Notes: generated from the letters alone by a model not told the origin. Shown: positions 32,583 through 41,632, numbered from the stretch's first letter. The stretch is 64,000 nt of DNA from SIG672 sp045580325 (GCA_045580325.1 JAZNNR010000002.1:3158-67157); one strand, 5' to 3'. Translations and numbers: made by a program.

Positions 32583-33353
32583 ATGGAAAATCTTGAAAAT
32601 ACAGAGGGTACGCCTTACGTTGATCCGAACGAGATAAAACGCCCGACCTCCTTTAAGGCGTGGGTCGAAAATTATTGGTATCACTATAAGTGGCACACGA
32701 TAATAATATCATTCTTTCTGATCCTTGCGACCGTGCTTGTCGTTCAGCTTGCCACAAAAGAAAAATATGATATTATGGCGATATATTCAGGTCCAAGACA
32801 GCTTGACGGCGGTCAGCTTGAAAAAATATCGGACGCATTTTGCGAGCTTCTCAGCGAGGATAGTAACGGCGACGGAAAGATAAACGCGATAACCTACGGC
32901 GAATATCTCCTTTCTCCCGAGCAGCAGAAGGCAATCGAGGACGAGGCTAAAAAACAGAGCATAAAGGATAATACCGAATACGTTTTCCTTTATACCGCCG
33001 AGGACAGAAACAACGCGCTTAACAATACGAACACCCTCGTTGCAACGGGCGAGGCTATCATCTGTCTTATGGACAAATATAACTACGATATTCTCTGCCA
33101 AAACGGCGGATTTATGCCGCTCGAGGAGATTCTCGGATATAAACCCGAATTTGCAAGAGATGAGTACAGCGTATATCTTAAAGACACCGATTTCGGAAAG
33201 TATTTTGAGGACGCATTTGAAGTGTTGCCCGACGATACCATTCTTTGTATAAGAAAAAAAGCGTCGGTCGGAGTGAGCCGCGATTTTGACGGTATATACA
33301 AGTACCATCTTGACCTTTTCAAAAAGGTACTTTCCTTTAAAATTCCCGAATGA
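32583..33353 (+). CDS. Membrane-anchored protein of unknown function
   Basis: A 256-residue protein. A polar start (MENLENTEGTPYVDPNE) is followed by an aromatic, positively charged stretch (WVENYWYHYKWHT), one transmembrane helix (about 40-60), then an extracellular domain of about 195 residues with no motif I recognise. In Oscillospirales such short single-pass proteins are common and uncharacterised. It has its own promoter and a terminator shared with the convergent small gene at 33382. Confidence 0.75.
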   Translation: MENLENTEGTPYVDPNEIKRPTSFKAWVENYWYHYKWHTIIISFFLILATVLVVQLATKEKYDIMAIYSGPRQLDGGQLEKISDAFCELLSEDSNGDGKINAITYGEYLLSPEQQKAIEDEAKKQSIKDNTEYVFLYTAEDRNNALNNTNTLVATGEAIICLMDKYNYDILCQNGGFMPLEEILGYKPEFARDEYSVYLKDTDFGKYFEDAFEVLPDDTILCIRKKASVGVSRDFDGIYKYHLDLFKKVLSFKIPE

Positions 33354-33359
33354 AAAAAA

Positions 33360-33382
33360 CACCCACAACTGTGGGTGCTTTT
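33360..33382 (+). terminator. Bidirectional terminator between two convergent genes
   Basis: A 7-bp stem CACCCAC / GTGGGTG with loop AACT is followed by CTTTTTACTTT on the plus strand and TTTTTTTC on the minus strand. Confidence 0.82.
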
Positions 33383-33594
33383 TACTTTGTAAATCCGCTT
33401 ATCTCTTTCGGGATATCCTCGGCCATAAACGCACTGCGAAGAAAATAGTCGCGCAGTCCGTTGAGAGCTGCAAGCTCTGTGAAAAACACTGTCGCGGCGT
33501 AAAGAATGACAAAAAGTCCGATAAGGCAGATGCACATTCTGAAATTTCGCTCACGCTCCGAGGTGCGCGAAAACATAGGATCTTTTCTAAGCAT
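33382..33594 (-). CDS. Small single-pass membrane protein
   Basis: A 70-residue protein: a charged start (MLRKDPMFSRTSERERNFR), one transmembrane helix (about 20-42, CICLIGLFVILYAATVFF), and a polar end. AAAGGAG lies 5 bases before the ATG. It is followed by a bidirectional terminator and lies 43 bases after gpr on the same strand, so it may be expressed in the forespore with gpr. The family is not recognised. Confidence 0.6.
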   Translation of the reverse strand: MLRKDPMFSRTSERERNFRMCICLIGLFVILYAATVFFTELAALNGLRDYFLRSAFMAEDIPKEISGFTK

Positions 33595-33637
33595 AAAAAC
33601 TCCTTTTATTTTGTTTTATGCTATATTTTATTTAAAA

Positions 33638-34534
33638 TCAGCCCGATTCATTACCGAGATCCGAGAAAAACATATTGAGCGACTCAAAGATTATGTTTGA
33701 AAGCTCAAGAATTGCGATGTCGCTGTCCTTAAGAGTTACAAAAAAACTCATTCCTTCCTCAAGTATGGGAACAAGACTGTCGGGAAGATCATCTATTCCT
33801 GCGCGCTCAAGGGCGTCTAAAACGAGAGTCGCGCTGTCGACGACGGTAGGTACGCCGATAGCCATTACGGGAAAGCCTATCGTTTCCGAGTTTATTTTCT
33901 TTCGGTGATTTCCTATTCCTGAGCCGGGGGCGATGCCCGTGTCCGAAAGCTGTACGGTAGATGCAAGCCGTCCTACCGACCTTGATGCCAAGGCGTCGAT
34001 GACGATAACAAGGGAAGGACTGCAGTTTTGCGCCGCGCCCCGTATAAGCTCGACCGTTTCTATCCCCGTTTGCGCCAGAACTCCGGGTGATATAGCCGAG
34101 ATCTCGGGAAAATGTTTGTTTTCGGGATCTGCTACGCTTAAATGTCGGGTTATGTTTACGTTGTCGCTGCACACAGGTCCGAGCGAGTCTGAGGTAATCT
34201 TTCGGTTGCCGAGCCCTGCGACGAGAACACTGCTTATTCCGTCGGGACACATACTTTGTGCAAGCCGTTTTATTTCCTCACAGACTATTTTTATAAGAGC
34301 GGATCTTTCATCATCGGTGAAGTCCTCGTATTTTTGAAATCCGACGGTTACGTATCTGCCTATCGGCTTGCCGACCGACTCTGCACCCTCTTCGTTTATG
34401 ATGTGAAGGCGCGCCACAGTGGTGCTGTCAAAATTTTCTTCTTCGTACTTTGCGCCGTTCTGCGAAAAGTCGGGAATTTTGTTTCCTTCGGCGGCAAGGT
34501 CGGTGTGTAAATATTTACTTTTCAGATCGTCCAT
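33638..34534 (-). CDS. gpr: Germination protease GPR
   Basis: A 298-residue aspartyl-type protease (A25) that degrades small acid-soluble spore proteins during germination. The N-terminal TDLAAE resembles the propeptide cleavage region of GPR. The core shows VAGLGNRKITSDSLGP, SPGVLAQTGIET and VIDALASRSVGRL. It is shorter than the roughly 370-residue Bacillus form, as is common in clostridia. AGGAGT stands 6 bases before the ATG. A sigma-G-like promoter precedes it. Its presence shows the organism makes SASP-protected spores. Confidence 0.94.
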   Translation of the reverse strand: MDDLKSKYLHTDLAAEGNKIPDFSQNGAKYEEENFDSTTVARLHIINEEGAESVGKPIGRYVTVGFQKYEDFTDDERSALIKIVCEEIKRLAQSMCPDGISSVLVAGLGNRKITSDSLGPVCSDNVNITRHLSVADPENKHFPEISAISPGVLAQTGIETVELIRGAAQNCSPSLVIVIDALASRSVGRLASTVQLSDTGIAPGSGIGNHRKKINSETIGFPVMAIGVPTVVDSATLVLDALERAGIDDLPDSLVPILEEGMSFFVTLKDSDIAILELSNIIFESLNMFFSDLGNESG

Positions 34535-34567
34535 GCGATACTCCTGATTTTTGCTTTTGTTTTATAA

Positions 34568-34597
34568 TAGTATCATTACCACTTTTTTTGATGCTCA
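34568..34597 (-). promoter_or_regulatory. Candidate sigma-G-type promoter of gpr
   Basis: Minus strand TGAGCA (34592-34597), 17-base spacer, GATACTA (34568-34574), against the forespore pattern TGAATA - 17 or 18 - CATACTA. The -10 is 33 bases before the start codon. In Bacillus, gpr is a forespore gene, which supports the match. Confidence 0.45.
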
Positions 34598-34725
34598 AAC
34601 CGAAAGTTGAGAGTAAAATGGTTTATTTTTGCTAATCGTCATTGTTAAAATTAACGAAAAGTAAGGGCTTTAATTGTGCAAATATCCAAATTAACAAAAG
34701 AAAAAAATAAGTTTAAGTTATCCAC

Positions 34726-34754
34726 TTGATAATTTCGATGACAAATGCTATAAT
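34726..34754 (+). promoter_or_regulatory. Promoter of the oligopeptide-binding lipoprotein gene
   Basis: TTGATA (34726-34731), 17-base spacer, TATAAT (34749-34754), giving a leader of about 80 bases. Confidence 0.85.
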
Positions 34755-34839
34755 AACAAAGTAATGTTATTGTCGAATGCTATACTTATCTAAAAATATA
34801 GGTATGGCAGGGACAAAAGCAGGTTAGGAGGAATATATT

Positions 34840-36648
34840 TTGAAAAGATTTTTAGCAATGCTACTATGTCTTGCGACCCTGCTCGTCGGATTTGCCGCTT
34901 GTGCAAACGGCGAAGAGGAGGATAAGGGCGCGACTATTGATATTTATATGGACGAAACCTTCAGCTTCGATCCGGCTATCGCTTATAACGACGTCGGCGC
35001 TGCTGAGTTGCTCTCGCTCACATCTGAGGGACTTTTCTATCTCAATGAAAAGGGCAAGCTCAAGAAGGGACTTTGTAAGAGCTATAAGATCAAAGAAAAT
35101 GACGACGGATCGGAAACTGTCATTATCACTCTTGGCGAGTCTTATTGGAGCGACGGTATCAGAGTTGACGCCGCAGACTTCGTATATGCTTGGAACCGCA
35201 TAATGGACCCCGAGTTCAAGTGTGAGGCAGCTGCTCTTCTTTTCCCGGTTAAAAACGCGGTAGAGGTTAAGAACGGCGATGTCAGAAGAGACGATATAGG
35301 CTTCTATTCATCGGGTACTTACGAGATCACTATCGACCTCAACGTAGGCACAGATGCGGAAATATTCCTTAATAACCTTGCAAGCGTAGCACTCTATCCT
35401 CTTCGTAAAGAGGTAGTAAGAAGCGTTAAAGATGAAAACTGGGCTTCGCTTTCTGCGGTTCTCGTTTCTAACGGTCCTTTCTATGTAAAGAACTTCGAGC
35501 TCATTACCGATAGCAAAGCTCAACCTAAATCTATTACTCTCGAGCGTAACCAGTATTACAGACGTGAGCCTGATGCTGAAAGCAGTATCAAAAAGTACGT
35601 AACACCTTATAAGATCTGCATTCACTACGTAACAGCGGAAGAAGCTTATGAAAAGTATAAGAGCGGCGAATATGCGTTTACCTCGGATATTCCGCTTGCA
35701 GAGCGTAAGAAACTTCTTGATGAAGTAACTATGCTTGATAATATGTTCACCTACTCTTATCTGTTCAACACGAATTCTGAATTCCTTTCGGACGCAAAGG
35801 CAAGAAAGGCGCTTTCCATTGCTATTGACAGAAAAGCGATTCAGGACATCGTTGTGTACGCAGAAGCTGCCGATTCGCTTATTTCCGAGCTTGTTTACAA
35901 CACAAAGAAGGGAACTTCCTTCCACACAAGCGTTATAAGCACATCTGCTAAGCTTGACGAAGCTAAGAAGCTCGTAAGTGAAGCGGGCATCAAGGGTAAG
36001 CCCATCAAGCTTCTTGTGGCTGACGAGCCTGCTGATATTGCGGTTGCCAAGTACTGCGTAGACGTATGGAAGAAAATCGGTGTTGATGCAAGCTACGAAG
36101 TACTTACATACTACGGATACGACTATAAGGAAGACATTATAAAGACAAACGCAAACGGCGATAAGGTTATCGTAAAAGAAACTATTTACGAAGACATTTG
36201 CGGCGATAAACTGAGAGAGGCGTATAATAAGGGCGAATTTGATATAATCGCTGTAAACTATAATATGCTTACAACAGACGCTTTCGCAGTACTTGCACAG
36301 TTCGCACCTAAATATTCGGGCGGCGCATATGACTTCTCAAGCTCGGATACCGAGTGGCCTCTTATCCCTCATACCAGCGGATATAACAGCGAAAAGTACG
36401 CAGCTCTTATAGATGCTGCTCATAAGGCAAAGGACCCCGAGGAGAGAGCAAAGAAGCTCCACGAAGCAGAAAAGCTTCTTGTTGCTGAGGACTGCGTAGT
36501 TATGCCTCTTTACTTCGGAAGAACAGCATACCTTGTTAACGATAATATAAAGAAGCTTGATACAAACTTCGCAGGTCATATCGTTTGGACAAAGGTAAAG
36601 GACAAGGATTATGTTCCGGGAGAAGAAGAGGAAACTCCTGCTGCATAA
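34840..36648 (+). CDS. Oligopeptide-binding lipoprotein (SBP family 5)
   Basis: A 602-residue solute-binding lipoprotein of the OppA/DppA type. The lipoprotein signal is MKRFLAMLLCLATLLVGFAAC, with lipobox Cys21. The body has the family signature region EGLFYLNEKGKLKKGLCKSY and FDPAIAYNDVGA, with KARKALSIAIDRKAI in the middle and a typical 550-residue mature length. The start codon is TTG at 34840, with AGGAGG 8 bases upstream. No permease or ATPase genes follow; the gene has its own promoter and a hairpin after it, so it is an orphan binding protein here and its transporter must be elsewhere. Confidence 0.92.
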   Translation: MKRFLAMLLCLATLLVGFAACANGEEEDKGATIDIYMDETFSFDPAIAYNDVGAAELLSLTSEGLFYLNEKGKLKKGLCKSYKIKENDDGSETVIITLGESYWSDGIRVDAADFVYAWNRIMDPEFKCEAAALLFPVKNAVEVKNGDVRRDDIGFYSSGTYEITIDLNVGTDAEIFLNNLASVALYPLRKEVVRSVKDENWASLSAVLVSNGPFYVKNFELITDSKAQPKSITLERNQYYRREPDAESSIKKYVTPYKICIHYVTAEEAYEKYKSGEYAFTSDIPLAERKKLLDEVTMLDNMFTYSYLFNTNSEFLSDAKARKALSIAIDRKAIQDIVVYAEAADSLISELVYNTKKGTSFHTSVISTSAKLDEAKKLVSEAGIKGKPIKLLVADEPADIAVAKYCVDVWKKIGVDASYEVLTYYGYDYKEDIIKTNANGDKVIVKETIYEDICGDKLREAYNKGEFDIIAVNYNMLTTDAFAVLAQFAPKYSGGAYDFSSSDTEWPLIPHTSGYNSEKYAALIDAAHKAKDPEERAKKLHEAEKLLVAEDCVVMPLYFGRTAYLVNDNIKKLDTNFAGHIVWTKVKDKDYVPGEEEETPAA

Positions 36649-36673
36649 TCAAAGTACAATTTAAAAAATATAT

Positions 36674-36699
36674 AATCGGGTGAGATCTCTCACCCGATT
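36674..36699 (+). terminator. Hairpin after the oligopeptide-binding gene
   Basis: A perfect 12-bp stem (AATCGGGTGAGA / TCTCACCCGATT) with a 2-base centre, 25 bases after the stop, is followed by ATTTG. The T-run is short. Confidence 0.65.
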
Positions 36700-36754
36700 A
36701 TTTGCCTAAAAATATTATGAAAGGAAGTTACCCATATGGGTTAGCACATAGATT

Positions 36755-37306
36755 ATGATGATTGCGCCGCTTAAGAAAAAAGACGACATAAAAATATTTA
36801 TACTCTATCTTCTGCACAATCTTAATAGACCGCTTGAATTTGAAGATATAAATGCAATCGCTATGCAAGACGGAATTGTAGGCGGAATAGATTTTGCAGA
36901 ATGCTTTGCTGAGCTTATTGATGTTGGAAATATAAGGGAATACACAGAGGGCGGCAAGGTACTCTATTCCATTACGGATAGAGGACACCACGTAGCTGAA
37001 AACTTGCAGGGAGAAATACTCGGATATATCAGAACGAGAAGCCTTAAAAGCGCGCTTCGTTTTATTTCATTTAAAGAAAGAGGCTCAGAAATAAAGACGA
37101 GCTATTCGATCAGAGCAGACGGTAAATACGACCTTTGCTGTCAAATAATAGATGAAAGACAGCTCTCTCTTGAAATAAAGCTTGTAGCCGATAACGTTAA
37201 CCAGCTTGAGCTTATGATGCATACCTTCGACGATCGTCCAGAGGTCGTTTACCGTGGGGTTATGGCTCTTCTTACCGGAGAAATTGACTATCTTCTCGAA
37301 GACTAA
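36755..37306 (+). CDS. DUF4364-family protein with winged-helix N-terminus
   Basis: A 183-residue cytoplasmic protein. Residues 10-85 follow the pattern of a winged helix (KIFILYLLHNLNRPLEFEDI, then YSITDRGHHVAENL), and the C-terminus is a beta-rich domain. It matches DUF4364, a family found in clostridia whose role is not established and which may be a regulator. The start at 36755 lacks a close ribosome site (GAAAGGAAG is about 27 bases upstream, next to a two-codon ATG-GGT-TAG mini-frame at 36736), so the exact start is uncertain. It is followed by the SigH-like gene under its own promoter. Confidence 0.82.
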   Translation: MMIAPLKKKDDIKIFILYLLHNLNRPLEFEDINAIAMQDGIVGGIDFAECFAELIDVGNIREYTEGGKVLYSITDRGHHVAENLQGEILGYIRTRSLKSALRFISFKERGSEIKTSYSIRADGKYDLCCQIIDERQLSLEIKLVADNVNQLELMMHTFDDRPEVVYRGVMALLTGEIDYLLED

Positions 37307-37391
37307 TGTGCAAATGTACAAAAAACCACTTGGTTTTTATGTATAAATCTACAAAAACTCAAAAAACAGTAGAATAAATATTAAAAAAGTA

Positions 37392-37420
37392 TTGACAAAA
37401 TATTAAACAGTTGATATAAT
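37392..37420 (+). promoter_or_regulatory. Consensus promoter of the SigH-like gene
   Basis: TTGACA (37392-37397), 17-base spacer, TATAAT (37415-37420), both hexamers perfect; about 74 bases before the start. Confidence 0.9.
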
Positions 37421-37493
37421 GAAAATTAAGGTAAAAAGGGTATGATAATCTTGTCGCTTGGGCGAGTGTTTTCATACTCGGAGGTTTTTTATT

Positions 37494-38027
37494 TTGGAAA
37501 AAAGACTTGCAAAGCTTATAGAAGACGTTAAAGGCGGAAATGACTCTGCTTTTTCGGAAATTTGTGAAGATTTTGCACCGCTTATGAGATCACAGGTGTC
37601 AAAGCTTTTCGGAGAAGATCCTTCCGAATATGACGACAGACTTCAGGACGCTGCTATGGCTCTTTATAATGCGATAGTTTCATTTGATCTTACGCAGGAT
37701 AAGGTAACCTTCGGTCTGTACGCAAAGATATGTATAAGAAACCGTCTTGTTTCTATAAAGCGCAAGGAAAAAAAGAACAGTAAAAAAGCTGCACCGTATC
37801 TGCCTGTTGAAAATCAGATGCATGAAACGGGCAGAGGGGCATCTCGTGAAAGACTCGAAGACAACGAAAAGGTAATATCTGAACTTTCCTCTTACGAAAA
37901 GTCTGTTTTAAAGCTTTATTTAAGCGGACATTCATACCGTGAAATCGGGTTGGCTCTTAATAAAAGCGAGAAGTCGGTTGACAACGCCTTGTATAGAATT
38001 AAAAGTAAGCTTAAAAAGCTGATTTGA
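37494..38027 (+). CDS. SigH-like RNA polymerase sigma factor
   Basis: A 177-residue sigma-70-family factor. Region 2 (about 45-90: DDRLQDAAMALYNAIVSFD, then YAKICIRNRLVS) and region 4 (about 125-175: ELSSYEKSVLKLYLSGHSYREI and KSVDNALYRIKSKLKKL). The region 4 pattern SYxEIxxxLN-xxKSxDNALxRxKxKL is that of Spo0H/sigma-H. The neighbouring rlmB also matches the Bacillus rlmB-sigH neighbourhood. The start is TTG at 37494, with GGAGG 9 bases upstream. At 177 residues it is shorter than sigma-H (about 215) and region 2 is divergent, so it may be a sigma-H paralogue. Confidence 0.78.
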   Translation: MEKRLAKLIEDVKGGNDSAFSEICEDFAPLMRSQVSKLFGEDPSEYDDRLQDAAMALYNAIVSFDLTQDKVTFGLYAKICIRNRLVSIKRKEKKNSKKAAPYLPVENQMHETGRGASRERLEDNEKVISELSSYEKSVLKLYLSGHSYREIGLALNKSEKSVDNALYRIKSKLKKLI

Positions 38028-38166
38028 AGATTCGTAGCAATTTAACTGTTTTAATTCTGTATAGGTACCCGATCAGCTTAAAAGAGCGTTGTAACTAATC
38101 ATTGTAAAGGTGGCGGTTTTGGTCCGCCTTGGATAACATATAAAAATTTAAAGCGAGGTAAAAGGA

Positions 38167-38445
38167 ATGTATCAGGACATTACACTTAAGTGTGCAGAGT
38201 GCGGAGCGGATTTCGTGTTCACAGCAGGAGAACAGGAATTCTATGCAGAAAAGGGTTTCCAGAATAAGCCCCAGAGATGCAAGGCTTGCCGCTATGCAAG
38301 AAAGAATGCAGCAAAGCCCCAGAGAGAAATGTTTGAGGCTGTTTGCGCAGAGTGTGGCGGAGTAGCTAAGATCCCCTTCCAGCCCACAACCGATAGACCT
38401 GTGTATTGCAGCGAATGCTTTGCAGCAAAAAGAGCTGAGCAGTAA
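38167..38445 (+). CDS. Small protein with two zinc-ribbon motifs
   Basis: A 92-residue protein. The N-terminal zinc ribbon of the zf-trcl type (CAECGADF at about 10, then RCKACRYAR at about 37) and a second C-x2-C pair set (CAECGGVAKIPF at about 60, then YCSECF) make eight Cys in four CxxC pairs, enough for two zinc ions. Related small proteins are frequent in clostridia near rlmB/sigH and have no known role. GCGAGGTAAAAGG lies before the ATG. A 138-base leader after the sigma gene contains the hairpin GGCGG/CCGCC. A terminator follows. Confidence 0.85.
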   Translation: MYQDITLKCAECGADFVFTAGEQEFYAEKGFQNKPQRCKACRYARKNAAKPQREMFEAVCAECGGVAKIPFQPTTDRPVYCSECFAAKRAEQ

Positions 38446-38472
38446 TCATTACAGGCGGTAATACTAACTGTT

Positions 38473-38508
38473 AAAAGACACATCGTGCAGATGTGTCTTT
38501 TCGGTTTT
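38473..38508 (+). terminator. Terminator of the zinc-ribbon gene
   Basis: A 12-bp stem (AAAAGACACATC / GATGTGTCTTTT, loop GTGCA) is followed by CGGTTTTTA. Confidence 0.8.
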
Positions 38509-38612
38509 TAAAAAAGTTTTATAAAATATAAGAACTTTTTCTTTTAACACTATACAAAACACTTTTGATGTGATATAATACATAAAGTAAATTTTGTTTA
38601 AAGGTTTGAAAA

Positions 38613-39452
38613 ATGAGAAATAACGAAAGAAACAATCAAAAAAGAAAAGAATATAAAAAAGATTTTAAGGATTTCAGAAAAGACCGCAGAGATTTTTCTG
38701 AAAATAAAGAAGATGTCGGCGAGGCTATATACGGAAGAAATGCGATACTCGAGCTTCTCAAAACCGATAGAGAGATAGATAAGATATTTATTCTTTCGGG
38801 TGAGCGCGAGGGCTCGGTAAAGCTTATTGAGTCAAAAGCGAGAGAGCGCGGAATCCCGGTTATTGACGCACCCAAAGAAAAGCTTGATCGCCTTTCAAAC
38901 GGCGGAGTCCATCAGGGCGTTGCCGCTTTTGCTTCGGCAGTTGAATACGTGGACGTCGATGATATTTTCGCACGCGCCGAGGAGCGCGGACATTCTCCTT
39001 TTATCGTTATTGCCGACGGAATAGAGGACCCTCATAATCTCGGAGCGCTTATCAGATGTGCCGATGCCGCAGGAGCGGACGGGCTTATAATCCCGAAACG
39101 CAGAAATGCCACAGTTACTGCAGTTACCGTTAAATCGTCGGCAGGCGCGGTAGAGCATCTGCTTATCGCGAAGGTCGCAAATATTGCGATGACTATCGAC
39201 TCCCTTAAAAAGCGCGGAGTATGGATCTACGGAGCGGAAGCAGGCGGAACGTCGGTGTATGACACCGATATGACAGGCGCGGCAGCCTTTGTTTTCGGCA
39301 GCGAGGGTAGCGGTATATCACGTCTTGTTACCGAAAAATGCGACCATATAATTTCTATACCTATGTACGGTCAGGTAAACTCGCTCAACGTGTCCTGCGC
39401 GGGCGCAGTTGTGCTGTGTGAGGCTGCAAGACAGCGCGAGCTGAAAAAGTAA
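38613..39452 (+). CDS. rlmB: 23S rRNA Gm2251 methyltransferase RlmB (TrmH family)
   Basis: A 279-residue SpoU/TrmH enzyme. A basic N-terminal stretch (1-35), an RNA-binding substrate domain (AIYGRNAILELLKTDREID), and the SPOUT domain with all motifs canonical: DPHNLGALIRCADAAG, FGSEGSGIS and NSLNVSCAGAVVL. It forms Gm2251 in the peptidyl-transferase P loop. It follows the zinc-ribbon gene, with the SigH-like gene before that, a context known from other Firmicutes. Compare the divergent paralogue at 13629. Confidence 0.95.
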   Translation: MRNNERNNQKRKEYKKDFKDFRKDRRDFSENKEDVGEAIYGRNAILELLKTDREIDKIFILSGEREGSVKLIESKARERGIPVIDAPKEKLDRLSNGGVHQGVAAFASAVEYVDVDDIFARAEERGHSPFIVIADGIEDPHNLGALIRCADAAGADGLIIPKRRNATVTAVTVKSSAGAVEHLLIAKVANIAMTIDSLKKRGVWIYGAEAGGTSVYDTDMTGAAAFVFGSEGSGISRLVTEKCDHIISIPMYGQVNSLNVSCAGAVVLCEAARQRELKK

Positions 39453-39490
39453 AACACGATTTTGATTTTCGGAGAAAGGAGGCAGTCATA

Positions 39491-41632
39491 ATGAATGATA
39501 AAGACAAAAACGAACGCGAAATAGGCGGTCTTGGAAGTAATGACGCGCCCCCGAGTCCGTTTGTAAGTAAAAAAATGGGCGGCGAAATGCTGGACAAGCT
39601 TCGCCCGTACAGTTACGCCGAGCAAGTTGCTAAACCCGAAATACCTACTCGAGGGGAAAAAGCTGAGCCGGCAGAGGAGCTTCGCCCGCAAAGAAATCTT
39701 CGCGGCGCGAGTGTAATATCGCAGATGCGCGAAAACGCAAGAGTTATAGATAATGCAGAAAAAGGTATCCTCCCCGATAGCCGTGCGCTCATTAGCACAG
39801 AGCCGCTCGAAGAAGAAAATAGAGCTCTCCAAACAGAGCAACACGACGAAAAGCCCAAAGACGACGGATACGATATACGAACGGTCTTTGGCATTCCTGA
39901 AATGGAAAAGCCCGATGAAGAAGCCGATGTAAAAGAGGAAGAAACTCTAGAGGAAAGCGATTTTAGCGCTTCTAAAGAATTTCTGAAGCTGAAAAAAGAG
40001 TTTTTTGCCTGTATTCCGAAGATCGCGCTCTGTCTTCTCTTGGGGATAGCAACCTTCATTTTTGAAAATTTTGAACTGCTTGGAATAAATAATGCGGTAT
40101 TTATGCGTATAAGTTCGGATGTGCGTATATCTGCACTCGCAGGACTGCAAATGACGATATTTGCAGTTGTGATAATGTTCAGGGAAATGAAGTACGGATT
40201 TTTTTCTCTGATACGCTTTAAGGCACAGCCCGAAAGCTTTTTGCCTTTCCTTGCGATTTTCCTTATGTTTTATCAGTTTATCTCGCTTTTTAGCGGATAT
40301 AATGCTTTTGTACCGTTTAACTTTGTGCTCTTTCTTGTCTGCCTTATGTGCCTTATATCAAAATGGCTTGACCTCACACGAAAGCTGTATGCACTTAAAA
40401 TCGTATCCTCAAAGGCTGTAAAATATTCTCTCGTGCGGATGAAAAAGACTGAGTCTGCGCCTGAAAGGGAAGCGACCTCGGGAATGATGGATCTTTCCGA
40501 AGATGCCAAGTACATAAGAGTGGTTCAGTCGAAAAAGGTTTCGAGCTATAAAAAGAGAACAGCCGACAAGATGATGTATAAGAGGCTCTCAGGAGTTTTT
40601 ATAGTGGCTGTTTTGATTGCTGCTGTGGCAACCCTTATCCTCACAAGAAATGAGGAACGCTTTGCCGAGAGCTTCCGTATAGCTTTCTCTGTGGTTATGT
40701 TTGTAACGCCCTTCTCGCTATACACTGTTTTCTCACTGCCTCTTTATAAGGTGTCAAAACGCGCGTCGCGCAGCGGTACTGCCATAATTGGAGAAGCCGC
40801 AACGATGGAGTACTGCGCTCCTGCATTTGTAACCTTTAACGATACCGACATTTTTACAGAGAAAAACGTCTGGCTCGACGAGGTGTCTATGAAGGACAGC
40901 GAGAGTTTTTCAAAAGGACTTGCCTATGCTTCGGTCGTTTTTGAGCCGATCAGCGGACCGCTTAATAAGTTGCTTGCGGGCGCAGTCGATTATGAGGTTA
41001 CAAATGAAACGGTAGAATACGTCGATATTTCGGACGACGGACTTGAGGCTGTTGTGAACAGGGAGAGAGTTCGTATAGGTCAGGCGTCATATTTTGAAAA
41101 GTACGGATATATGCTCGAGGACGAGAGCGACCGAAATTACAGAATAATGTACGTTGAAATAGGAAATGTGATCTCGCTGAAGATAAGACTTGTTTACAGT
41201 ATAGATAAAGATTTTGAAAAAATACTTCAAAATCTTTATAAGAGCGGTATGGGTATAGTTATACGTACGAGCGACCCGAATATCAATATATCGATGCTTG
41301 AATCGATTATAGGTACAGGACGATTCCCGATAAAGATACTGAAATACCGTACCGAAAAGGAAATGGCTGTTGTACGCGAAAGCGCAGACAGCGGAATAGT
41401 TTCAAAGGGCAAGACAAGACCGCTTCTCGAAACGCTGTATAGATGCGACCGCGCGGGTGCGGTCATAAAGTCGGGACTTCTTCTCGAGGTTATAGCCTTT
41501 GTGGTCGGTATTATAGCTGCATTGCTGCTCAGTTCGCTTGATGCACTTGGCTCTATAAGCTCGATGCATATTGCGATCTATCATACCTTCTGGTCAGTGC
41601 TTGTCTGGATACTAACTATTTTCTTCGTGTAG
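39491..41632 (+). CDS. P-type-ATPase-like membrane protein lacking catalytic residues
   Basis: A 713-residue membrane protein. A polar, disordered first 170 residues is followed by about eight hydrophobic segments (near 178-198, 215-235, 245-270, 275-295, 375-395, 405-430, 655-675, 690-710) with a large cytoplasmic loop (about 430-650) after the pair ending in FSLPLYKVSK. That loop has the layout of a P-type ATPase P/N domain. Where these pumps have the phosphorylated Asp in DKTGTLT, this protein has F-N450-D-T-D-I-F-T456. The TGD motif reads T593-S-D, and the GDGxNDAPAL hinge is not found. It therefore probably cannot pump. It starts 38 bases after rlmB. Function unknown. Confidence 0.75.
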   Translation: MNDKDKNEREIGGLGSNDAPPSPFVSKKMGGEMLDKLRPYSYAEQVAKPEIPTRGEKAEPAEELRPQRNLRGASVISQMRENARVIDNAEKGILPDSRALISTEPLEEENRALQTEQHDEKPKDDGYDIRTVFGIPEMEKPDEEADVKEEETLEESDFSASKEFLKLKKEFFACIPKIALCLLLGIATFIFENFELLGINNAVFMRISSDVRISALAGLQMTIFAVVIMFREMKYGFFSLIRFKAQPESFLPFLAIFLMFYQFISLFSGYNAFVPFNFVLFLVCLMCLISKWLDLTRKLYALKIVSSKAVKYSLVRMKKTESAPEREATSGMMDLSEDAKYIRVVQSKKVSSYKKRTADKMMYKRLSGVFIVAVLIAAVATLILTRNEERFAESFRIAFSVVMFVTPFSLYTVFSLPLYKVSKRASRSGTAIIGEAATMEYCAPAFVTFNDTDIFTEKNVWLDEVSMKDSESFSKGLAYASVVFEPISGPLNKLLAGAVDYEVTNETVEYVDISDDGLEAVVNRERVRIGQASYFEKYGYMLEDESDRNYRIMYVEIGNVISLKIRLVYSIDKDFEKILQNLYKSGMGIVIRTSDPNINISMLESIIGTGRFPIKILKYRTEKEMAVVRESADSGIVSKGKTRPLLETLYRCDRAGAVIKSGLLLEVIAFVVGIIAALLLSSLDALGSISSMHIAIYHTFWSVLVWILTIFFV

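Larger units (their letters stand above)
34535..34839. other. 305-base gap with two divergent promoters
   Basis: It holds the sigma-G-like promoter of gpr (34568-34597) and the vegetative promoter of the oligopeptide-binding gene (34726-34754). The rest is AT-rich. No gene or clear RNA structure is seen. Confidence 0.5.
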
